This document shows positions 1-7,886 of a stretch of DNA of 39,359 nucleotides, in pieces. How positions within the stretch are numbered: position 1 is the stretch's first letter; every line of letters starts with the position of its first letter. The DNA lies in contig JAEPMD010000004.1 in assembly GCA_017644105.1 (NCBI GenBank), positions 114,659 to 154,017 on the forward strand, read 5' to 3'. The DNA comes from Rhizobiaceae bacterium. GTDB lineage: Bacteria > Pseudomonadota > Alphaproteobacteria > Rhizobiales > Rhizobiaceae. Position numbers and translations under genes: made by a program. The notes below the pieces were generated by a model. The model did no database searches. It had not been told where the DNA came from and saw only the letters and a program-made list of their open reading frames with translations.

Positions 1-1
1 A

Positions 2-1090
2 GAGAAAATTGCGTCAGCGCCTGTCGAGGATCAAGAAAAAACGGATGATCCATCCGAAAAAACTGATCCTGAACCCAGCAAGAAAGTTGCTGTGTCTGAC
101 ACTGTGTCTGAAGTCGAGACACCCCAAGAACCTGACACGCCCGTGTCACCAGAGGAGCCAAAACTCAGCTGGTTCAAACGTTTGCGCAAAGGTTTGTCGC
201 GCACGTCCAATCAGCTCTCTGAGCAGATCACAGGAATTTTCACCAAGCGGAGGCTGGATGAGGACACCTTGCAGGATTTGGAAGATGTGCTGATTCAATC
301 TGACCTTGGACTTGAGACAGCTATTCGCATCACTGACACGTTAGCCTCCACCCGCTATGGCAAGGATGTCAGCACAGAAGATGTGACCTCGATTATGGCT
401 TCTGAAATTGAGAAGGTTTTGTCACCGGTGGCCATACCACTTGAGCTTGATCTATCGCACAAGCCGCATGTGATTTTAGTGGTTGGCGTGAATGGCACCG
501 GCAAGACCACGACGATTGGCAAATTGGCTGCGAAGCTTACTGATGGTGGGTTAAACGTCATGCTCGCAGCCGGTGATACATTCCGCGCCGCGGCGATTGA
601 ACAGCTTCATATTTGGGGTGAGCGCACAAACTCCCCAGTCGTGTCATCCAAACTGGGTGCGGATGCGGCAGGCTTGGCATTTGACGCCTTTGAACAAGCC
701 AAAGCCGCGGGCTCTGATGTGTTGATCATCGACACGGCCGGGCGATTGCAGAACAAAGCTGAATTAATGGACGAACTTGAAAAAATCGTGCGCGTTCTTG
801 GTAAGCATGATCCAGAAGCCCCGCATACTGTCTTGCAAACATTGGATGCCACAACGGGTCAAAACGCGTTGAACCAGGTTGAAATTTTCCGCAATGTCGC
901 AGGCGTCAATGGTCTTGTGATGACCAAACTTGATGGCACTGCACGCGGTGGTATTTTGGTGTCCATCTCTGCCAAACATAAGCTACCGGTTTATTTTGTC
1001 GGTGTGGGAGAAGGTGTGGATGATCTTGAACCATTTGAAGCGCATGAATTTGCGCAAGCATTGGCTAATAGCGGTGCCGACGAACAATAA
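2..1090 (+). CDS. ftsY: Signal recognition particle receptor FtsY (5'-truncated by window edge)
   Basis: GTPase that docks the SRP-ribosome complex at the inner membrane for co-translational insertion. The reading frame is open to the window edge (first full codon at 2) and the upstream residues are acidic and Pro/Glu-rich, so the usual acidic A-domain continues outside the window; the GTG at 92 is probably internal. Counting from 92, the helical N domain covers about 26-115. The G domain shows GVNGTGKT (132-139), DTFRAAA (162-168), DTAGR (214-218) and TKLDGTARGG (278-287), all diagnostic of SRP-type GTPases. A terminator follows at 1106. Position next to ispZ is typical of Hyphomicrobiales. 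Identity is secure; only the true start is unknown. Confidence 0.97.
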   Translation, partial: EKIASAPVEDQEKTDDPSEKTDPEPSKKVAVSDTVSEVETPQEPDTPVSPEEPKLSWFKRLRKGLSRTSNQLSEQITGIFTKRRLDEDTLQDLEDVLIQSDLGLETAIRITDTLASTRYGKDVSTEDVTSIMASEIEKVLSPVAIPLELDLSHKPHVILVVGVNGTGKTTTIGKLAAKLTDGGLNVMLAAGDTFRAAAIEQLHIWGERTNSPVVSSKLGADAAGLAFDAFEQAKAAGSDVLIIDTAGRLQNKAELMDELEKIVRVLGKHDPEAPHTVLQTLDATTGQNALNQVEIFRNVAGVNGLVMTKLDGTARGGILVSISAKHKLPVYFVGVGEGVDDLEPFEAHEFAQALANSGADEQ

Positions 1091-1105
1091 TCGACTAGGG
1101 AAAAG

Positions 1106-1137
1106 AAAAACCGCCACTTCAAGAAGTGACGGTTTTT
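1106..1137 (+). terminator. Rho-independent terminator after ftsY
   Basis: A 15-bp inverted repeat with one A/C mismatch (AAAAACCGCCACTTC paired with GAAGTGACGGTTTTT) and a 2-nt centre starts 15 nt after the ftsY stop and ends in a T run. It separates ftsY from the structured intergenic region and ispZ. Confidence 0.85.
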
Positions 1138-1151
1138 AGGTACCGGTGGGA

Positions 1152-1337
1152 GACCGGATTTTATCCGCATGAATGGTCGAAAAACATGCGAAGCGCTCCT
1201 CGTGTCTTTTTGCAGGGTGACAATGGAGCTACAAATAAAGAAGAGGGGGGACTTTATTTGTTAATCTCATATACGGTCACAATCCGTATATGGATCATGT
1301 GATCAGATTATTTATTTGAAAAAATCTGAATCCGGTC
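1152..1337. other. Hairpin-rich intergenic element between ftsY and ispZ (candidate structured RNA)
   Basis: No gene is seen from 1138 to 1430. The segment is bounded by a perfect 9-bp inverted repeat, GACCGGATT (1152-1160) and AATCCGGTC (1329-1337). Inside are further perfect repeats: CGCATG/CATGCG (1166-1171, 1185-1190), GCTCC/GGAGC (near 1195 and 1227), CAAATAAAG/CTTTATTTG (1232-1240, 1252-1260) and CATATACGG/CCGTATATG (1268-1276, 1284-1292), then shorter ones. This could fold as a closed multi-branched RNA about 186 nt long. It could also be a 5' leader of ispZ, a free small RNA, or stacked protein-binding palindromes. I do not recognise a known RNA family. Confidence 0.4.
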
Positions 1338-1430
1338 CTCGCACGTAGAGTTGATAAAGGCATGACTTGTAATCACCGCCTTTTCATCATATCTGCAGAA
1401 GAGTTATTTGAACAAATATTGGAACACTTT

Positions 1431-2069
1431 ATGAGTGACACACAAATCAGTGAGAAACCACCTATCAACCCAGTGCTAAAAATGTCGCTGGAGCTTGGTC
1501 CACTTGTCGTGTTCTTTTTCGCCAATTCACGCGGTGAATGGCTCGCAGAAAGGTTTCCGGCTCTCGCTGAGCTCGGCGGTCCGATTTTCATTGCGACAGC
1601 CCTTTTTATGGCCGCGACCAGCATTTCTCTCGCCGTATCATGGGTGCTCACACGCACCATTCCGATCATGCCGCTTATAACCGGCGTGATTGTTCTTATT
1701 TTCGGCGCACTCACACTCTGGCTACAAGATGAGACCTTCATCAAAATGAAGCCTACCATTGTGAATACGCTCTTTGGTTCAACGCTTTTAATCGGCCACC
1801 TCTTTGGCAAATCCTTCTTGCGTTATGCTTTCGATGCAGCGTTTAACTTAGATGATGAAGGTTGGAAGAAGCTCACCATTCGTTGGGGTATTTTCTTTTT
1901 CTTCCTGGCAGCGATTAACGAAATTGTCTGGCGTAATTTTTCGACGGATTTCTGGGTCGCGTTTAAAGTCTGGGGCGTCATGCCAATTAGTATGATCTTT
2001 ATGGTTTTCCAGATGCGCGTTGTTATGCAGCATTCATTGGATAATGATACAGACGACGTGAAAGCCTAG
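1431..2069 (+). CDS. ispZ: Inner membrane-spanning septation protein A (IspZ/YciB)
   Basis: Polytopic inner-membrane protein of the YciB/IspZ family (212 aa), linked to cell envelope and division functions; the biochemical role is poorly defined. The sequence shows five to six hydrophobic segments and the family pattern [13 protein letters not shown] near the N-terminus, then [15 protein letters not shown] and [18 protein letters not shown]. The frame is open back to an ATG at 1362, but the ATG at 1431 (MSDTQISEK) gives the usual family length and removes an atypical 23-residue extension. The neighbour ftsY is the usual alphaproteobacterial partner. An MFS gene ends 10 nt downstream on the other strand. 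Confidence 0.92.
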   Translation: MSDTQISEKPPINPVLKMSLELGPLVVFFFANSRGEWLAERFPALAELGGPIFIATALFMAATSISLAVSWVLTRTIPIMPLITGVIVLIFGALTLWLQDETFIKMKPTIVNTLFGSTLLIGHLFGKSFLRYAFDAAFNLDDEGWKKLTIRWGIFFFFLAAINEIVWRNFSTDFWVAFKVWGVMPISMIFMVFQMRVVMQHSLDNDTDDVKA

Positions 2070-2079
2070 TTTCAGGTTA

Positions 2080-3309
2080 TCACACCCCAATTATCTTTCG
2101 GCTTTTGCGAATAGCAATGGTGTTGAGCAATGTTGCCATCAACATGTAGATCGCAATCCAAAGCATCTGGTCTTCAAACGAAACACCAATATCAATCAGC
2201 CACCCGGTGAGGCCCGGGCCAATGGCTGACCCCAACACCATGGCAACAGCTGCCATCGCTTTGATCGAACCTAGATATTGCGTGCCAAAATATTCCGCCC
2301 AAAAAGCAGCTGATAAGGTTGATTGAAGTCCCGCCGTGATCGCCATAATGGAGATTGCGATCGCAGCCCCAAATAAGCTGTCAACATACCAAAACAAAAT
2401 GAAGCTCACGGCATAGGGAAAGACATAAAACTGCATCAAGAGACCTGACTTGAACCGATCAATTACCCAGCCAGACGTCATCGTGACAAGAACTGATAAT
2501 CCCGTCAGCAATGGAAATAGCGACACAAGTTGCAAATGTGTCCAGCCTTTAAATTCAGCAAAATGCACTTGGTGGAAAAAGAAGGACGTTCCAAAAATCG
2601 CGGGCCCGACATAGGCTGGCATTATGAGCCAAAACAGCCAGTGCTTTAAAACTTCATTACGTGTACAGTGCCGATCTTGCATCCCCGTTGAATTGTTTTC
2701 TTTGGCAACTGCTTGCGGTGTGCGTTCTCTCAACAAAAGGATATAAAATAACGGTGCAGCGCAAAGCACAATCACTGCCGCAATCACCCAGGATTGTCGC
2801 CATCCGATCATGGTGGAAAGTGCAACAAAGGATAAGGGCAATATGGCCTGCCCAAAAGCAAATCCAAGCGCTGCAAACGCCAAGGCGCGTCCACGCGTGG
2901 CGACAAACCAGCGCGCCATCGCGACCATGGAAATATGCGAGGACATTCCCTGACCAAACAAGCGCAATGCAAAAACTGCAAAGATTAACAAAAACGCAGA
3001 GGAAATAACGGACATAAACAAACATGCAAGCACTAGACACATCATCACGATGACGCTTAGCGTGCGCGCTCTGAAGATATCCGTCAGCCCGCCAACAAAA
3101 AACATGGTGAAGGCTGAGATCAAAGTTCCGATCATATAAATGCCGCCCCATTCACCATGAGTAAGCGAGAACTCACTTTGCAGCTCACCTGCATAGATGG
3201 AGACAAAATAGGTCTGACCAAACGAGCTTAAAAATGCCAGCAAAAAGCCAGCGATCAACCATCTAAAATTTTCTCGGATAAAAATGAGGCTTTCCATAAG
3301 ATCATCCAT
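2080..3309 (-). CDS. MFS transporter
   Basis: 409-residue major facilitator superfamily protein with about 12 hydrophobic segments and a central polar loop near residues 195-215 dividing two six-helix halves. The loop between helices 2 and 3 has GGLTDIFRARTLSV, resembling the MFS motif A (G-x-x-x-D-x-x-x-R). Repeated glycine-rich segments (for example FAALGFAFGQAILPLSF) fit the antiporter/OFA-like branch. The substrate cannot be read from the sequence. The gene is divergent from the arsR-permease operon with about 140 bp between the two starts and convergent with ispZ. It could be controlled by the same ArsR, but no second operator copy is seen next to its start. An in-frame ATG four codons inside is an alternative start. 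Confidence 0.85.
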   Translation of the reverse strand: MDDLMESLIFIRENFRWLIAGFLLAFLSSFGQTYFVSIYAGELQSEFSLTHGEWGGIYMIGTLISAFTMFFVGGLTDIFRARTLSVIVMMCLVLACLFMSVISSAFLLIFAVFALRLFGQGMSSHISMVAMARWFVATRGRALAFAALGFAFGQAILPLSFVALSTMIGWRQSWVIAAVIVLCAAPLFYILLLRERTPQAVAKENNSTGMQDRHCTRNEVLKHWLFWLIMPAYVGPAIFGTSFFFHQVHFAEFKGWTHLQLVSLFPLLTGLSVLVTMTSGWVIDRFKSGLLMQFYVFPYAVSFILFWYVDSLFGAAIAISIMAITAGLQSTLSAAFWAEYFGTQYLGSIKAMAAVAMVLGSAIGPGLTGWLIDIGVSFEDQMLWIAIYMLMATLLNTIAIRKSRKIIGV

Positions 3310-3408
3310 AGCAGAAATGCGGTATTACGATAGGCTGAGCACGAATTTTGTTGCCTTGAAACTGCAATTGACAAATAGGCCGCAAAATTTTCTTGCCTTT
3401 CATTATTT

Positions 3409-3436
3409 ATTTCTATAATTCTAGAAATATAGAAAT
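3409..3436. promoter_or_regulatory. 28-bp near-perfect palindromic operator upstream of arsR
   Basis: The arms ATTTCTATA and TATAGAAAT flank a central TTCTAGAA, with one mismatched position per arm. The outer blocks CATTATTT (3401-3408) and AAATAATG (3433-3440) extend the symmetry. A TATAAT hexamer (3414-3419) lies inside the palindrome, so an ArsR/SmtB dimer bound here would cover the -10 region. The arsR ATG is 12 nt downstream. Size and AT-rich symmetry fit ArsR-family operators. Confidence 0.75.
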
Positions 3437-3448
3437 AATGGATTGATC

Positions 3449-3748
3449 ATGGAAAATTTTGTTGCCGCTGAATCCTTTTCGGCCATGGGGTCTGAATCCC
3501 GTTTAGATGTATTAAAAGTACTCGTGCGTGCCGGCAATAAAGGTTTGCCTGTCGGTGCGATTGGTGAGCGGACGAAGATACCAGCGTCAACGCTTAATCA
3601 TCATCTGAAATTTTTGACCGCTGCAGGTTTGATTACCCAAACCAAAAATGGTCGCATTATCACCAATACCGCCAATTTTGATCATCTAACCGCGCTCGCA
3701 GAATTTATTCTAAGCGAATGCTGTATTGAGGAAAACGAAGATGAGTGA
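3449..3748 (+). CDS. ArsR/SmtB-family transcriptional repressor
   Basis: 99-residue winged-helix regulator. The N-terminal region (MGSESRLDVLKVLVRAG) and the recognition-helix region (IPASTLNHHLKFLTAAGLI, about 48-66) are typical of ArsR proteins. The classic alpha-3 ELCVCD metal motif is absent; instead a Cys-Cys pair lies near the C-terminus (LSECC), a layout seen in ArsR proteins paired with ArsP-like permeases and a plausible arsenical or thiophilic ligand site. ATG 3449 is preferred over the TTG two codons earlier. The stop overlaps the permease start by 8 nt, so the two are translationally coupled. Autoregulation through the 3409-3436 palindrome is inferred. Confidence 0.88.
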   Translation: MENFVAAESFSAMGSESRLDVLKVLVRAGNKGLPVGAIGERTKIPASTLNHHLKFLTAAGLITQTKNGRIITNTANFDHLTALAEFILSECCIEENEDE

Positions 3749-4775
3749 CATTGCCGCAAAACAGTCTGTCCCGTTCACCAGCACACTTAAGCGTTTGAAA
3801 TCACCGTGGACAATCACAATCGCCATCCCAATCTTAGTTGCGATTTTGGATGTCACAAATCTGGTTCCAATCGTCGAATTTGCCGTCATTGCGTTCTTAA
3901 ATACGCTTCCCTACGTGCTCTTTGCGGTTATTCTCATCGCATCCTTAAAGGCAGCAGGCGCTGAAGCGTCCATTGCCCGCGCATTTCAAGGGCGCAAAAA
4001 TTACATGATTTTACTCGCAGCGCTATTTGGTGGCTTGGCACCCTTTTGCTCTTGCGAAGTGATCCCCTTTATCGCTGGTCTTTTGGCCGTAGGCGCACCT
4101 TTATCTGCCGTCATGGCATTCTGGCTATCATCCCCATTAATCGACCCGCCAACCCTCCTCATTACTGCAGCCGCCTTGGGCTGGCCCTTTGCCATTGGTA
4201 AAGCGGTCTCCGCAGTCGCACTTGGTTTGTTCGGTGGCTTTGCCATGAAGCTTCTCATTGGCACGGGTCAATTTTCCCAACCCTTGCGCCAATATCAGCA
4301 AAAAGGGTGTGGTTGTGGCCCCAATCCTTTTGATGGCAAACCGCAATGGAAATTTTGGCAGGAAGAAAACCGCCGCAATACATTCAAAATTGAGTTCATC
4401 GATAACGCGTTATTTTTGGTCAAATGGTTGGCTCTTGCCTATATGCTCGAAGCTATTCTAGTCACTTATGTGCCCGCGTCACTCATTGCAGGTGTTGTTG
4501 GCGGCGAAGGCATCGTACCAATCGCAACAGCTGCGATAGTCGGAATGCCCGCTTATCTCAATTCCTATATCGCACCGCCGCTTTTATCGGGATTAATGGA
4601 TCAAGGCATGAGCGCAGGAGCAGCCATGGCATTTATGGTGGCAGGAGCTGTCAGTTCGGTTCCTGCAATGGCAGCCGTTTGGTCATTAGTAAAACCAAAA
4701 GTCTTTTCCGCTTATCTCATATTTGGTGTGAGTGGAGCCATTATTTCAGGCGTAATTTTCCAGCTTATTGCTTAG
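3741..4775 (+). CDS. ArsP/YraQ-family permease (DUF318, COG0701)
   Basis: 344-residue inner-membrane permease with about eight hydrophobic segments. It carries the family hallmark FCSCEVIPF (about 100-108) in a membrane segment and a polar CGCG cluster in the central loop. ArsP members of this family export trivalent organoarsenicals; other members have been linked to other metals, so the substrate remains inferred. The preceding ArsR overlaps it by 8 nt and supports a metalloid-responsive efflux operon. ATG 3741 follows a purine-rich GAGGAAAACGAAG ribosome site; the upstream TTG at 3726 is less likely. The 3' end overlaps the 3' end of ccmG by 11 nt in convergent orientation. Confidence 0.87.
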   Translation: MSDIAAKQSVPFTSTLKRLKSPWTITIAIPILVAILDVTNLVPIVEFAVIAFLNTLPYVLFAVILIASLKAAGAEASIARAFQGRKNYMILLAALFGGLAPFCSCEVIPFIAGLLAVGAPLSAVMAFWLSSPLIDPPTLLITAAALGWPFAIGKAVSAVALGLFGGFAMKLLIGTGQFSQPLRQYQQKGCGCGPNPFDGKPQWKFWQEENRRNTFKIEFIDNALFLVKWLALAYMLEAILVTYVPASLIAGVVGGEGIVPIATAAIVGMPAYLNSYIAPPLLSGLMDQGMSAGAAMAFMVAGAVSSVPAMAAVWSLVKPKVFSAYLIFGVSGAIISGVIFQLIA

Positions 4776-5349
4776 CAAGCTCAGCTTCTAAGACCGGCAT
4801 GATTTTATCGGCAAGCGCGGCATCCGTAATCGGGCCGATATGCTTATAGATAATCGTGCCATCTGGTGCGATGACGAAAGTTTCAGGCACACCATAAACG
4901 CCCCAATCAATCGTTGCCTCTCCGGTGGAATCAACACCAACGGCAGTGTAGGGATTACCGAGACCGGTTAAAAACTGTGCTGCATTAAAGGGTTTGTCTT
5001 TATAATTTAACCCGACAATGTTTAGGCGCTGATCTTTGGCAAGATCGACGAGAAACGGATGTTCTTGACGGCAAGGCACACACCATGACGCCCAGACATT
5101 GAGCAAGGTGAGCTTTCCTGTAATTGCCTCATCATTGAGCGCCGGCAGATCAAATCGCTCGAGGGCGGGTAGATCAATCGACGGTGCTTTTTCCCCAATT
5201 AACACCGATGGCAGGACTTGTGCGTTACGACCTGATGTCAGCTGCAGATAGAAAAATATCGCAAGCGCACCGAAGATAATCAGTGGAGAAAACACGATCA
5301 GTTTTTGAAAGAAACTGCGTTGCGGCTTTTGATCAATATCGTCAGACAA
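4765..5349 (-). CDS. ccmG: Cytochrome c maturation thiol:disulfide reductase CcmG (DsbE)
   Basis: 194-residue membrane-anchored periplasmic thioredoxin-like protein that keeps apocytochrome c haem-binding cysteines reduced for haem ligation by CcmFH. One hydrophobic anchor covers about 18-36. The thioredoxin domain has WASWCVPC with active cysteines 90 and 93, and the CcmG-type GVPET segment (153-157) carrying the cis-proline and the acidic residue typical of this subfamily. It is last in the ccmABCDG operon, 12 nt after ccmD. Its 3' end runs into that of the convergent permease gene. ccmE, ccmF and ccmH are not in the window and must be elsewhere. Confidence 0.95.
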   Translation of the reverse strand: MSDDIDQKPQRSFFQKLIVFSPLIIFGALAIFFYLQLTSGRNAQVLPSVLIGEKAPSIDLPALERFDLPALNDEAITGKLTLLNVWASWCVPCRQEHPFLVDLAKDQRLNIVGLNYKDKPFNAAQFLTGLGNPYTAVGVDSTGEATIDWGVYGVPETFVIAPDGTIIYKHIGPITDAALADKIMPVLEAELAKQ

Positions 5350-5361
5350 AGGGAATTACCT

Positions 5362-5520
5362 TTAAGAATTTTGCTCAGAGCGTCGTTTCACACCTGCAGC
5401 TTCTAATCGCGCCAATTCAGCCTTGCGTGCTTTACCATCCAAAAGAATCCAGGCAATCACAACACCCAGCACAAGAACGGCTGCCGCATAGGACAAGAAG
5501 ACAAACATTTCATGTGACAT
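5362..5520 (-). CDS. ccmD: Haem exporter protein CcmD
   Basis: A 52-codon gene between ccmC and ccmG. The translation starts MSHEMFVFLSYAAAVLVLGV, giving one membrane helix (about 6-27), followed by a Lys/Arg-rich cytoplasmic tail with KARKAELARLEAAGVKRR. This is the usual CcmD layout of a short periplasmic N-terminus, one helix and a charged tail. CcmD helps release holo-CcmE from the CcmABC complex. Spacing is 11 nt to ccmC and 12 nt to ccmG, consistent with one operon. Size, topology and position make the call firm despite low sequence conservation in this family. Confidence 0.9.
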   Translation of the reverse strand: MSHEMFVFLSYAAAVLVLGVVIAWILLDGKARKAELARLEAAGVKRRSEQNS

Positions 5521-5531
5521 ATCTTACTCTC

Positions 5532-6284
5532 CTAAGACGCAGAACGCGCGGCTAAGCGTCGGAGCGAGCGCACGCGACGGCGCCAGATCTCATTGCGCAT
5601 CGCCATAAAATGCAGGGTAAAAAACAGCATGGTAAAGGCTATCGCCATCACCAAAAGCGGATATAACAAGCTAGCATGAATGGTTGGCCCATCAAGACGA
5701 ACAACACTTGCTGGCTGATGAAGCGTGTTCCACCAATCAACGGAGAATTTGATAATCGGGATATTTAACCAGCCGACAATGGTAATGATCGCGACAGTTC
5801 TTGCGGATTTTGCCGGATCATCCATTGCGCGGGTGAGCGCCATCAGACCCAGATACATCAGTAACAGCACAAATACCGACGTTAGCCTGGCGTCCCAGAC
5901 CCACCAAGCACCCCACATGGGCCGACCCCATAAAGAGCCTGTCGCAAGGGCAATAATTGTAAAAGCTGCACCCAACGGTGCCGCTGCGCGTGATGCCACA
6001 TCCGCCAAAGGATGTCGCCATACCAGCGTGCCAATGGATGATATTGTCATAACCGTGTAACACATCATGCAAAGCCACGCGGCGGGCACGTGAATAAACA
6101 TGATCTGAACGGTGATACCTTGCTGGTAATCCTCTGGTGCAGTGAAGGACATATAAAGACCAACTGCAAATAAGATCAGCGTAATTCCCCACATCCACGG
6201 CAGGAGCTTGCCAGACAAATGCAAAAACTTTGTCGGATTGGCCAAATCGCTCGGGCGCTGGATGGAAAGATCAAGCTGGTTCAT
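5532..6284 (-). CDS. ccmC: Haem exporter subunit CcmC
   Basis: 250-residue inner-membrane haem-handling protein that loads haem onto CcmE. It has six hydrophobic segments and the family's tryptophan-rich WWD motif in the periplasmic loop, WGRPMWGAWWVWD (119-131). The two conserved histidines flanking that domain are visible at about 65 (FIHVP) and 189 (TLHQP). Length matches the family norm. It lies 35 nt downstream of ccmB and 11 nt upstream of ccmD. Confidence 0.96.
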   Translation of the reverse strand: MNQLDLSIQRPSDLANPTKFLHLSGKLLPWMWGITLILFAVGLYMSFTAPEDYQQGITVQIMFIHVPAAWLCMMCYTVMTISSIGTLVWRHPLADVASRAAAPLGAAFTIIALATGSLWGRPMWGAWWVWDARLTSVFVLLLMYLGLMALTRAMDDPAKSARTVAIITIVGWLNIPIIKFSVDWWNTLHQPASVVRLDGPTIHASLLYPLLVMAIAFTMLFFTLHFMAMRNEIWRRRVRSLRRLAARSAS

Positions 6285-6319
6285 AGTGTTTTTTTAAACC
6301 CTTACGAAGCGTTGTGCAA

Positions 6320-6976
6320 TCAGTCAGTTGAGGCGCGTATCGCCGCAGCCGCAGCCAATGGGCCGATCACCGCAAAAAACAGAGTAATTGCACATAAAAT
6401 CAAAAACGGCGGCAAAAATGGGGCAGGTTCTTCAACTGCTGCATAAGCTGCACTGACGCCAAAGATCAAAACCGGGATCGCAAGCGGCAAAATGAGGATC
6501 GATACAAGCAATCCACCGCGCGGTAGTGTGACAGCCACTGCTGCACCAACAGCACCAATAAAGGTGATTGCGGGAGACCCGACAAGCAAAGTTGCGCTCA
6601 CAGCACCAATTGAGAGCAAATCCATATTCATCAAAAGCCCAAGCAAAGGTGTTGCCAGAACCAAGGGCAGACCTGTGGCCACCCAATGTGCCACGCATTT
6701 AATAAACACCGTAACTATAAACGGTGTTTCCTGCATGAGCATAATATCAAGTGATCCATCATCGCGTTCAGCCTGAAATAATCGATCAAGGCCCAAAAGC
6801 GTTGAGAGCAATGCCCCGATCCATAACATTGCAGGACCTATGCGCTGCAAAAAATTAAGATCCGGCCCAACTGCAAAGGGCACAACGGCTATTACAGCCA
6901 AAAAGAACAAAACTCCCAATAAGGCGCCGCCGCCACTGCGCATTGCGAGTTTGATGTCACGCCAAAACAAGGACAT
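6320..6976 (-). CDS. ccmB: Haem exporter permease CcmB
   Basis: 218-residue permease of the CcmABCD ABC transporter-like complex. About six hydrophobic segments are visible. The N-terminal segment FWRDIKLAMRSGGGALLGVLFFLAVIA and the cytoplasmic QAERDDGSLDIMLM stretch are typical of CcmB. Its ATG overlaps the ccmA stop by one base (TAATG), indicating translational coupling to its ATPase. ATP hydrolysis by CcmA through CcmB is needed to release haem-loaded CcmE. Confidence 0.95.
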   Translation of the reverse strand: MSLFWRDIKLAMRSGGGALLGVLFFLAVIAVVPFAVGPDLNFLQRIGPAMLWIGALLSTLLGLDRLFQAERDDGSLDIMLMQETPFIVTVFIKCVAHWVATGLPLVLATPLLGLLMNMDLLSIGAVSATLLVGSPAITFIGAVGAAVAVTLPRGGLLVSILILPLAIPVLIFGVSAAYAAVEEPAPFLPPFLILCAITLFFAVIGPLAAAAAIRASTD

Positions 6977-7620
6977 TAAAAATAATCCTCTTGAATGGGT
7001 GGTGGTGTCATTTCCAACTGTTTGACCTCTTTAAACCCAAGCGGAACATGCGTCGCTGCGATAACAATCCCGCCCTTTTCGAGATATGAATTGGTCATCT
7101 GGGCAAAGCGATCGCTTGAGGCTTTATCAAGTGCAGCTGTGGGTTCATCTAAGAGCCAAACCGGTCGGTAAGAGACGAACAGTTTTGCCAAAGCAATTCG
7201 GCGGCGTTGTCCTTGCGACAAAAATCCGAAAGGCAGATCCAGCGTATGCGACAAACCAAGCAATTCTGCCGCCTCTTCTGGTGATAAGCTCGTGTGTGAA
7301 CCTGTGCCTTCTTGCGCCATGTTACTTTGCCAGAAAGATAAATTCTCCAAAACCGTCAGCTCGGCCTTCATCGCATTTTTATGACCGATATAGTGGCAAT
7401 ATTCACAGTTTGGCCTTGGTTCAGGATCATTTGTTTTAATCTCAAACGTGCCGCTTTCGATGGGCAATAAACCTGCTAGAGCGCGCAAAAGCGTAGATTT
7501 TCCGACACCATTTGGTCCCGAAACCGTCAACGATTCCGTTGGCGCAAGCTCAAACGAAACATCCGAGAATATAAGCTGCTCACCTCGCTTAACGCTTAAA
7601 TTTTGAGCAAATATGCGCAT
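6976..7620 (-). CDS. ccmA: Haem exporter ATPase CcmA
   Basis: 214-residue ABC ATPase of the cytochrome c maturation complex. Walker A is GPNGVGKST (35-43), the signature LSQGQRRR (134-141), Walker B VWLLDEP (154-160) and the switch histidine is 191. The frame is open six codons further to a GTG at 7638, but ATG 7620 is preceded by AGAAGG at good spacing and gives the family-typical start MRIFAQNLSV. It is the first gene of ccmABCDG and is divergent from acnA across about 266 bp, so both promoters must lie in that region. Confidence 0.95.
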   Translation of the reverse strand: MRIFAQNLSVKRGEQLIFSDVSFELAPTESLTVSGPNGVGKSTLLRALAGLLPIESGTFEIKTNDPEPRPNCEYCHYIGHKNAMKAELTVLENLSFWQSNMAQEGTGSHTSLSPEEAAELLGLSHTLDLPFGFLSQGQRRRIALAKLFVSYRPVWLLDEPTAALDKASSDRFAQMTNSYLEKGGIVIAATHVPLGFKEVKQLEMTPPPIQEDYF

Positions 7621-7819
7621 CGTAAACCTTCTTGGCACTAAATTTTGCGTGAAGTCTCAGAAAATTCGATAAAATCGCTATCCAACCTCTAGGCGAATTG
7701 ATTAAAATTTTTTATAAATCGCTCAATAACGTAAGCGACCGACGTTAATTCTAGTCAATGCCGAACAAGGTTATAAAGACCTTATGCGGATAGCGGAAGG
7801 GTCGTAACCGCATTTGTTG

Positions 7820-7840
7820 AATGCTTTTTTTCAAAGCATT
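7820..7840 (+). other. Hairpin in the acnA leader
   Basis: A perfect 8-bp inverted repeat, AATGCTTT and AAAGCATT with a 5-nt centre, lies 46 nt upstream of the acnA ATG in the ccmA-acnA divergent region (7621-7886). It could be a leader hairpin or a protein site. No other recognisable operator was found in this region. Confidence 0.35.
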
Positions 7841-7886
7841 AACGCGCACTTCCAGAATTCGGCAAGAAAAATGAAAGTGGACTTTA

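Noticed and set aside
1138-1430. Known RNA families (SRP RNA, 6S, tmRNA, RNase P) for the hairpin cluster
   Set aside because: None of the conserved signatures that I know for these RNAs is visible, so the region is left as an unassigned candidate.
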